DNA of 64,000 nucleotides, taken from Terriglobia bacterium (lineage in GTDB: Bacteria > Acidobacteriota > Terriglobia > UBA7540). The notes beneath the pieces were generated by a model. That model had not been told where the DNA came from. It was given only the letters and a program-made list of their open reading frames with translations, and searched no databases. Below are positions 58,357 to 64,000 of this stretch, one piece after another. Position 1 is the stretch's first letter, and each line of letters begins with the position of its first letter. A program made the position numbers and the translations under genes. Location: NCBI GenBank assembly GCA_020072925.1, contig JAIQGA010000001.1, positions 1-64,000 of the forward strand, in the 5' to 3' direction.

Positions 58357-59376
58357 ATGGAGCTACGTAAGGATCCTATCACCCAGAACTGGGTCATTCT
58401 AGAAGAGGGGCAAGTCGCTTGGCCGGCCGCCGAAAAGTGTCCCCTTTGTCCGGGCCATGAGTCGTTGTCCCCCCAGACAATTTATGTTCAATGGAATGGC
58501 CACGACAGTTGGCAAGTGCGGGTAACGCCGCATATGCGCCCTCTGTACCGTATCGAAGGTGAGGCGCAGCGCCGCGCCGACGGCCTCTATGACAAGATGC
58601 GGAATCTGGGTGCGCACGAAGTGGTCGTGGAAAACCCCGATCACCATCTGCTGCTCTCGCAGTTGTCCGACGAGAACCTGGCGCACGTCTTGCGTGCTTT
58701 CGTGGCGCGGACGAGCGACCTGAAGAAGGACCGCCGCTTCCGCTACGTGACCATCTTCCGGAATCAAGGCGCGCTTGCGGGGCAGGACCTGGAGCACCCA
58801 CACTCGCAGATCACCGCGACGCCTTTCATTCCGCGCCGGGTGGTCTACGAACTGCGTTCCTTCCAACGTTATTATGAATTGAAAGAGCGCTGCCTGCTGT
58901 GCGACATCATCAAACAGGAAATCGAAGAGCAGGTCCGCACCGTGGAGTGGGACGACCAATTTGTGGCCTTCTGCCCCTTCGCCTCCCGCCAGCCGTACGA
59001 AACCTGGATCCTCCCTGTGAACCACAACTATGCTTTTGAGGAAGACCTCACCACCTGGGATCGCCAGGTCCATTTCGCGCGCTTTATGAAGTCCATCCTG
59101 CGCCGCGTGGAAGCGCTGGCCCCCGCGTATCACCTGGTGCTCCACACCTCGCCCAACCTGAACGCCAAGTACGACCGCAGCGGCCACTGGCGGACGGTCG
59201 TGGACGACTCGCACTGGCACCTCGAGATTCTCCCGGTGATCCAGGCGAAGTCGAAATCGTACAGCATTAAAGAGGTTGCCTACAACTCGCTGCCGCCCGA
59301 GAAAGCCGCGGAAGAGTTGCGCCAAGCGGGCACCGGGCCCCGTGTCACGACTGCGGAATCCTCCCGCACCGCCTGA
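58357..59376 (+). CDS. galT: Galactose-1-phosphate uridylyltransferase family protein
   Basis: 339 residues from the ATG at 58357 (GGAGGAAGAAGGA upstream). ELRKDPITQNWVILEE, zinc Cys in KCPLCPGHE, substrate loop RPLYRIEG, and the nucleophile His in DLEHPHSQITATP (HPH triad). A second Cys pair, CLLCDI, lies later. It swaps UMP between UDP-glucose and galactose-1-phosphate (Leloir pathway). Other sugar-1-phosphates are possible in this family. Monocistronic or followed by the winged-helix pair. Confidence 0.9.
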   Translation: MELRKDPITQNWVILEEGQVAWPAAEKCPLCPGHESLSPQTIYVQWNGHDSWQVRVTPHMRPLYRIEGEAQRRADGLYDKMRNLGAHEVVVENPDHHLLLSQLSDENLAHVLRAFVARTSDLKKDRRFRYVTIFRNQGALAGQDLEHPHSQITATPFIPRRVVYELRSFQRYYELKERCLLCDIIKQEIEEQVRTVEWDDQFVAFCPFASRQPYETWILPVNHNYAFEEDLTTWDRQVHFARFMKSILRRVEALAPAYHLVLHTSPNLNAKYDRSGHWRTVVDDSHWHLEILPVIQAKSKSYSIKEVAYNSLPPEKAAEELRQAGTGPRVTTAESSRTA

Positions 59377-59541
59377 GCCATCCGCCGGGTGCGGCATGAC
59401 CTACGAGCGCTTCGAGCAGCGCTTCCTTCCGGATCCCCTCGAGGAAGACGAATCCCTGCGCCGTTAACACAATCTTAAAACCTCGTTCAAGCTGGCGTAA
59501 CACGCAGGCCTCAGACTATGTCGCAAATGGAGGTTGCCCCA

Positions 59542-59748
59542 ATGGCCATCAATCATCAGGTTGGAGAAACAGCCGGAGCTATCTGGAATCTGCTCGAACG
59601 GAATGGGCCGCAGACCCTCGCCCAACTGAAAAAGAAATTGGACGGTAACGGCGAATTGATGAACTTTGCTGTAGGGTGGTTGGCGCGGGAGGAGAAGGTG
59701 GAAATCATCGAAGACCGCAAGACGTTTCAAATCCGCCTTCGAAGCTGA
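59542..59748 (+). CDS. Winged-helix protein (DUF2582 type), copy 2
   Basis: 68 residues from the ATG at 59542 with GGAGGT 7 bases upstream; the ATG at 59518 would add eight residues. GETAGAIWNLLERNGPQTLA, KKKLDGNGELMNFAVGWLA and REEKVEIIEDRKTF align without gaps to copy 1 at 52053-52256. Eleven bases separate its stop from the receiver-like gene, so the pair is one unit. Confidence 0.88.
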   Translation: MAINHQVGETAGAIWNLLERNGPQTLAQLKKKLDGNGELMNFAVGWLAREEKVEIIEDRKTFQIRLRS

Positions 59749-59759
59749 GGGAGTCGCAC

Positions 59760-60182
59760 ATGCAGGAAAAGCTTACGGCGCTTATGCTCCATGAGGATTT
59801 CCGCCCTCCTCACACCTTGAGGGTTGCCCTAGCGAATCGCTCGATGCGGATTCTTAAGGCCCGGAGCTGCGCCGAGGCGGCAGGTCTGCTTTGGGACGAG
59901 GCCCCGCCGCACCTGGTATTCACCGAAGTCGAGCTTCGCGACGGCAATTGGGCGGACGTCTTGAGATTGGCGGCTATGGCTTCAGTGCCCGTCAACGTGA
60001 TTGTGATTACTCCGACGGTGGATACGGAGTTTCGCCTTGAAGCCATGGAGTGTGGAGCGTTTGACTGCCTGGGCCCTCCCTTCGCGCTCGCATACTTGAC
60101 GCAGATTGTGGAGGCTGCGGCGATCAACGTTCTCTGGCGCCGCGGAGCCTATGCCCAGGTCGGCTCGGAGGCCCTAAGGTAG
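59760..60182 (+). CDS. Atypical receiver-domain protein, copy 2, Glu at the phosphosite
   Basis: 140 residues; GAGGGAG before the ATG. It aligns with copy 1 residue for residue through position 70: ILKARSCAEAAGLLWDEAPP, then HLVFTEVELRDGN. The phosphorylation Asp56 of copy 1 is Glu56 here, and the switch Lys is again missing (CLGPPF). Asp to Glu at this site often mimics the phosphorylated state, so this copy could be locked on; that is inference. It follows the winged-helix gene by 11 bases. Confidence 0.82.
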   Translation: MQEKLTALMLHEDFRPPHTLRVALANRSMRILKARSCAEAAGLLWDEAPPHLVFTEVELRDGNWADVLRLAAMASVPVNVIVITPTVDTEFRLEAMECGAFDCLGPPFALAYLTQIVEAAAINVLWRRGAYAQVGSEALR

Positions 60183-60411
60183 CGGCGTGGCCGAAAGGCA
60201 GAGACGAGACGTGCGATCAATCGGAAAGACCTGCCGCTACGGGGGGACCGGAAGACTCGCACGCCGCGAGCCAGCGGGCTCCGCAACGGGTCGGCGCGAG
60301 TTCAAGGACAAAGGAGAACCTGCGGCTTTGAGTAAACTGGTTTGCATATCCATGCCGCTAACACGCGGCGCCCACACGAAGATTTCTAGGTCGAGGTCAC
60401 GGGTTCGCCCG

Positions 60412-60909
60412 ATGACGGAAATCTTTGAGGAAACCTCCCCCGTAAGAGTGATCTTCAGCCGAACGGAATCCCTCGCGGAGGAGATCGAAGACCGCATTCG
60501 CGCGGCCTCGGTTTCGATTGATGCGGCCCTCTACCGCTTTGGCAACGCCCGCCTTTCCCATGCGCTCTGCGACGCGCAGCGGAGAGGGGTCAGCATTCGC
60601 CTGATTGCCGATCGAGGCAAGTTTGAGGACAGTGAGGACACGCGGAACCTCTTGTCGAAATCCCCCTTTCCGTTCTGCCTCACGCACGGTAGGGACGGCG
60701 CCAGGTCCAAGATGCATCACAAATTCGTCATCCTGGACGAAGGGACTGTCCTTACGGGTAGCTACAACTGGACTTTTGCCTCGGAAGAACAGAATTACGA
60801 GAACCTGCTGATTCTGCAGGATCCCCTGCTGGTGGATCTACATCGCCAGGAGTTCGATTCGCTATGGGCGAGTGTGGCGAAAGCCCCGGACTCCGGCTCC
60901 CCCGGGTAG
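60412..60909 (+). CDS. Phospholipase-D-type (single HKD) nuclease or hydrolase
   Basis: 165 residues from the ATG at 60412; the frame is open to 60187 and the start is uncertain. One HKD unit: KMHHKFVILDEGTVLTGSYN, followed by WTFASEEQNYENLLIL (GSxNWT). Upstream part: SLAEEIEDRIRAASVSIDAA. Single-HKD proteins act as dimers; relatives are Nuc endonuclease and mitochondrial cardiolipin hydrolase. No signal peptide, so DNA/RNA or inner-leaflet lipid are possible substrates. Confidence 0.85.
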   Translation: MTEIFEETSPVRVIFSRTESLAEEIEDRIRAASVSIDAALYRFGNARLSHALCDAQRRGVSIRLIADRGKFEDSEDTRNLLSKSPFPFCLTHGRDGARSKMHHKFVILDEGTVLTGSYNWTFASEEQNYENLLILQDPLLVDLHRQEFDSLWASVAKAPDSGSPG

Positions 60910-60946
60910 CGCTGCTGTCTGGCAAAAACCCCGCTGGCTCGACCGC

Positions 60947-61495
60947 ATGGCACGCGAAACGATCGCGGTGAGCACGCCGAGTGTACCCATCGCGTATGAG
61001 CTCTTCCTCATGCGCCACGGTGCCGCCGTCCCACGGGGTCGTGGGCGCTTCGCCGAGGACTTCAATCGTCCGCTGACCAGAAAAGGGGCGCAGGAGTTGC
61101 CGCAAATAGGCGGCGGGCTCAAGAACGCGGGAGTGCGACTCGACTGGATTGTCTCGGGCCCGCTGGTTCGTGCCTGGCAGACCGGGGAAATCCTGCGTTC
61201 CGTGCTGGGGGCCAACGTCCCTCTCAGTTCTTGCGATCACCTGCGTCCGGGCGGAACACTCGAAGGCCTGCTCGCCTTCCTGGTCAAGCATTCCGGCAAG
61301 CGGCGGATCTTAATCGTTGGGCATGAACCTCCCCTAAGCAGGTGGGCGGCGCAACTCCTGGGTGCAAGCTCGGCCGCAAACCTGCGCTTCAAGAAGGGCG
61401 GATGCTGTCTAATCACCTTGAAGGAATTGCCACCAAAGATCCCTGGTCGCCTCATCTGGTGGGTCACTCCGCGCCTTCTCCGCAAGCTGGCGTGA
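60947..61495 (+). CDS. SixA-type histidine phosphatase
   Basis: 182 residues from the ATG at 60947; weak ribosome-binding site. YELFLMRHGAAVPRG has the catalytic RHG. NRPLTRKGAQELPQIGGGLK, DWIVSGPLVRAWQTGEIL and ILIVGHEPPLSRWAAQLLG hold the second Arg and His. SixA removes phosphate from His on phosphorelay proteins; other members act on small phosphates. Its start is 38 bases after the HKD gene stop. Confidence 0.88.
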   Translation: MARETIAVSTPSVPIAYELFLMRHGAAVPRGRGRFAEDFNRPLTRKGAQELPQIGGGLKNAGVRLDWIVSGPLVRAWQTGEILRSVLGANVPLSSCDHLRPGGTLEGLLAFLVKHSGKRRILIVGHEPPLSRWAAQLLGASSAANLRFKKGGCCLITLKELPPKIPGRLIWWVTPRLLRKLA

Positions 61496-61761
61496 AGTCG
61501 GCGACGAGGCGCTGGATCGGTTCGACGCGGCACGGCGCTTTCCAGGATGGCGGTTTGCCATCGATTGAATCATTCCATCCCGCATTCTATTCTAGATTAC
61601 AGGCGATTTTCCGCCTGATCATCGGTCTGGCGTCCCTGTTTCGGGGCAAAGGGTAGTGGGCGGGTTCACTCAAATCCATGCTAAGCGCGGGTTCCTCGCC
61701 GGTGCGCGCGGAAAAAGCGGCGAATCACCCCGTAGAGGTTCTCTCCCGGCGGGCCGTCACG

Positions 61762-62340
61762 TCACTTCTTCCGGCGACGTGCCGCGGCGCGCGGGGCGGG
61801 AAAGCGAGCGGCGACGCGCAAATCTTTCCCTTCTTCGACCACCGACTTTAGATTCTGAAGGTAGAAGACCCAGCTCTTGACCGCCTTGTCCATGGCTTCG
61901 CTGGAAGTGAAGCCGCTGTGGACGAGAACGATGGCCGTCTGCCCGCCCTGGGGCGAAAATTTGAAGCGCACTTGCGTCTCGACGGGTTCGCCCGGCGGCT
62001 GCCAGGTGAAGCCGATAGTATTGCCGCGGAGGAAATCCGTCACCAGCCCGCTCCAGACGCCCTCCGTCCCATTCCAGCGGAAATGGTATTTGCCCCCGAG
62101 TTGCGGCTCGATGATTGCCTGGTCGGGGAACCACAACGCGAGCTTGTGGGAGTCGGCAAAGTAGTCGAAGACGCTGGCCACGTCCCCGGCAATCGCCACC
62201 TGGAACGTGGCCGAACGCGTCACACTGACCGGCCCAGTGTCCGGCTCCTTCGAGGCGCGCCGCGAACGCTGTGCAAACGCTGGCCCTCCCATAAGCAGCA
62301 CCAGAATCAAAGCCGTTGCCTTTGTGAATCGCATGGGCAT
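61762..62340 (-). CDS. Exported SRPBCC/AHSA1-like protein
   Basis: 192 residues. Signal peptide MPMRFTKATALILVLLMGGP, then AFAQ. SRPBCC (Bet v 1-like) domain: VAGDVASVFDYFADSHKLAL-type start, LGGKYHFRWNG, GNTIGFTWQPPGEPVETQVR, LVHSGFTSSEAMD. The C-terminus is very basic (APRAAARRRKK). The fold binds hydrophobic ligands. Export of this domain is less usual. Function unknown. Confidence 0.82.
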   Translation of the reverse strand: MPMRFTKATALILVLLMGGPAFAQRSRRASKEPDTGPVSVTRSATFQVAIAGDVASVFDYFADSHKLALWFPDQAIIEPQLGGKYHFRWNGTEGVWSGLVTDFLRGNTIGFTWQPPGEPVETQVRFKFSPQGGQTAIVLVHSGFTSSEAMDKAVKSWVFYLQNLKSVVEEGKDLRVAARFPAPRAAARRRKK

Positions 62341-62442
62341 GATTAAAACCTTGGTCGAAATCCGAGCCTAATGCGCCGAAGGACGGGTGCGCCTTTGATC
62401 GGGATTCTATGGCAGTCCGCGCGAGTACGCAATGCGTAGCCC

Positions 62443-62820
62443 ATGGCGGACCGGGTCAAGAAGAAAGCAACCGCCCGGCAATCCACCGACGCGAAGCGCG
62501 CATCCAAAACCTGGCTTAAAATGATTGTGATGACGCTGCGCCTCAAGGTCGAGTGCTACGCGGGGTACAAGGCCGACGAGCGCCCGTTGCGTTTCATACC
62601 ATTGACCCCGCTCGCACGCACGTTCGAAGTCAGGCAAGTCCTCGACCAGTGGTACGGCGCCGGGTACACGTGTTTCAAGGTTCTCGCCGACGACGGCAAC
62701 CTCTACATCCTGCGCCACGACAACGCGGAGGATATCTGGACGCTCGACTCCTTTCGACGCGCGCATCAAGAGTCCGGCGACGTGAAGCAGCCGCTTCATG
62801 ACAAACCCCGGAGGACGTGA
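62443..62820 (+). CDS. Small conserved protein of unknown function
   Basis: 125 residues from the ATG at 62443; ATG 62521 or 62533 may be the real start, since the first 26 residues are Lys/Arg-rich and unlike the rest. Core: LRLKVECYAGYKADERPLRF, VRQVLDQWYGAGYTCFKVLA and DDGNLYILRHDN. The pattern (VECYAGYxADERP, then VLDxWY, FKVxADDGxxYILRHD) resembles a short family I have met in soil bacteria, without a known role. Confidence 0.65.
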   Translation: MADRVKKKATARQSTDAKRASKTWLKMIVMTLRLKVECYAGYKADERPLRFIPLTPLARTFEVRQVLDQWYGAGYTCFKVLADDGNLYILRHDNAEDIWTLDSFRRAHQESGDVKQPLHDKPRRT

Positions 62821-62860
62821 TTAAATAGGGGTCTGGCCTCGCGGCGGGACGGCTGTTGGG

Positions 62861-63847
62861 ATGGGTCATCGGGGAGATATGCAGAAGGGTGAGAGCGCAA
62901 TATCCTTAGCGCTGGCCGTCGTCGTGATGCTCGCAATTCTGGCCATCCAGCGCCGATGGAATCCCGCCAGTTTGAAGGATGTTGCTTCGTCTGCTGAGAA
63001 TTTCATTTTGACGACAACGGGCATCGGAGGCGGGATCCCGGACCTGACCGGATTTGAGAAGATCAAGACCTATCGCCTGGGCAACTATAACGCCGGCCTG
63101 TATCGCGCCAGCCCCGCGCCGCTGATTTTCGCTCCGGGTCGCTTCGTCATCTACGACCTCGCGCACAAACCCGTCTTCCAGATGGAAACCCTGGAGGGTT
63201 CCAAGGATCCCTGGACCGAGATCTATGATTTCGCGGGGCGGCGCGGGCTTCCGGTCCCGGGAGGCAAGAAGCGGCCCGATTATTTGCGCGACCTCACCGG
63301 TGATGGCGCGCCGGAGGTCGTGCTCGGTCGGTACTCGGGCGGCGACCACTGCTGCACAATGGCGACAGTCGTGGAACTGGGAAAGAGTGCTGTGAAGGTC
63401 TTGGGTCGCATTGACGGTCTGGACGGCATGCCCTTCGAGGGCCTGGAGATTCGCCGCCTGAATCAGGACCCCACCTGGGAATTCATTGCGCACCGCCCCT
63501 ACCTGACGGGTTGCGGGACTCACGACGACGCCGCGGATGTGCTTTCGGTATTTGCGTATAAGGCCGGGGCATTTACCGATCAGACTTCCCGATTCGGCGG
63601 CTTCATGGATACCGTTTTGCGCCAGAACCTGGCGAAGTGGCGGCAGGAAAAATCCCGGACGCTGGAACTCTTGCAGACTCTGGCTGCAGACTACGCGCTT
63701 CTGGGCCAGAGGGACGAAGGACAGCGCTTCTTTGCCATGAACTTGAACCCCTTCGTCCCCCGACTTAAAACGCAGGGCGTGGATCCCAACGCCTGCCTCG
63801 ATGACATGGCCAACCTGCTTGCACGCTTAGCCCCACCGATACCGTAA
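62861..63847 (+). CDS. Membrane-anchored protein with an FG-GAP-like domain, unknown
   Basis: 328 residues from the ATG at 62861; ATG 62879 is possible. One N-terminal transmembrane segment (AISLALAVVVMLAILAIQ), then an extracytoplasmic domain. PDYLRDLTGDGAPEVVLGRY resembles a calcium-binding FG-GAP/integrin repeat loop, followed by GGDHCCTMATVVEL with adjacent cysteines. A further Cys is in YLTGCGTHDDAAD. The helical C-terminal third ends LLARLAPPIP. No known family assigned. Confidence 0.72.
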   Translation: MGHRGDMQKGESAISLALAVVVMLAILAIQRRWNPASLKDVASSAENFILTTTGIGGGIPDLTGFEKIKTYRLGNYNAGLYRASPAPLIFAPGRFVIYDLAHKPVFQMETLEGSKDPWTEIYDFAGRRGLPVPGGKKRPDYLRDLTGDGAPEVVLGRYSGGDHCCTMATVVELGKSAVKVLGRIDGLDGMPFEGLEIRRLNQDPTWEFIAHRPYLTGCGTHDDAADVLSVFAYKAGAFTDQTSRFGGFMDTVLRQNLAKWRQEKSRTLELLQTLAADYALLGQRDEGQRFFAMNLNPFVPRLKTQGVDPNACLDDMANLLARLAPPIP

Positions 63848-64000
63848 GGACCAATTCTCTCAGTGAGGTTTGGAAGTGGAGTGCCGCCCGGGCGCGCACA
63901 GTGGGGATCTTCTCGCAGTGAGCCGACGCAATTCTGCGAACATACCCATCCATTGCGCTCAGTCACTGACCACTGACAACTGACCACTGACGACTTTCTT
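63848..64000. repeat. Window end, text-like repeat
   Basis: From about 63955: CAGTCACTGACCACTGACAA and CTGACCACTGACGACTTTC, related to the GTTGACAGTC words near 9420. No gene is seen before the window ends. Confidence 0.55.

Noticed and set aside
59396-59467. 23-codon frame MTYERFEQRFLPDPLEEDES after galT
   Set aside because: Too short to judge, no ribosome-binding site. It could be a tiny gene, but nothing supports it beyond an open frame.

Overview
The window is GC-rich, densely coded bacterial chromosome. It most resembles an Acidobacteriota (soil Acidobacteriia-type) genome. The evidence is indirect: many Tat-exported sugar oxidoreductases and isomerases, an alpha-L-fucosidase, a lipoprotein-type RND efflux operon, an arsR-arsM pair, a NnrS-like protein fused to a DUF542 domain, and abundant short text-like intergenic repeats (runs such as CGACTTTCGACTTT, and CCTGAGCGAAGCGAAGGATC types). 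No rRNA or tRNA gene, CRISPR array, integrase or transposase was seen, so taxonomy is inference.

Layout. 0-3 kb: a lipoprotein fragment, a small secreted protein and two members of a membrane-anchored coiled-coil family (a third lies at 41.6-42.5 kb). 3.4-6.7 kb: a complete 2-oxoacid:ferredoxin oxidoreductase packed into two fused genes. 7-11.6 kb: a sugar oxidoreductase, then a divergent locus with a radical SAM/SPASM protein on one side and a DUF542 protein plus a DUF542-NnrS fusion on the other. Its two promoters carry matching TGAC-N4-GTCA palindromes, which suggests a nitric-oxide response. 11.7-12.4 kb: toxin-antitoxin debris, with a lone antitoxin and a HicBA pair whose antitoxin has an in-frame stop. 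12.8-14.3 kb: a NYN/LOTUS RNA-associated protein. 14.4-21 kb: a minus-strand sugar-catabolic group (fucosidase, enolase-superfamily enzyme, TIM-barrel epimerase, Gfo/Idh/MocA enzyme, paired half-size EamA transporters). 21-31 kb: an alcohol dehydrogenase, a SYLF protein with a decayed duplicate tail, a class I aldolase, and an efflux operon (RraA-like, MFP, RND, TolC). 31.6-36.7 kb: STAS and anti-sigma kinase, M16 peptidase, ETF-quinone oxidoreductase, TPR protein. 36.9-41.5 kb: a hypothetical protein, a RelE-like toxin, a class A beta-lactamase-like hydrolase and an arsenic-methylation operon with a readable promoter and operator. 42.8-50.1 kb: a GlmU fused to a STAS domain, a reverse transcriptase followed by a zinc-ribbon protein and a PIN nuclease, YvcK and a TPR protein. 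50.5-64 kb: sulfurtransferase, RecG, RsmD, an N-acetylglucosamine-kinase-like enzyme, GalT, a phospholipase-D-type nuclease, a SixA-type phosphatase, and two copies of a winged-helix plus receiver-like module.

Themes. Cell-envelope sugar metabolism recurs (GlmU makes UDP-GlcNAc, YvcK binds it, the BadF-type kinase is likely to act on GlcNAc, GalT handles UDP-sugars). Stress handling is the second theme (NO, arsenic, efflux, partner-switching STAS proteins). The most unusual items are the GlmU-STAS fusion, the reverse transcriptase/zinc-ribbon/PIN locus, palindromic repeats inserted in frame inside two enzymes, the duplicated winged-helix/pseudo-receiver module, and the symmetric operator pair in the NO-type locus.
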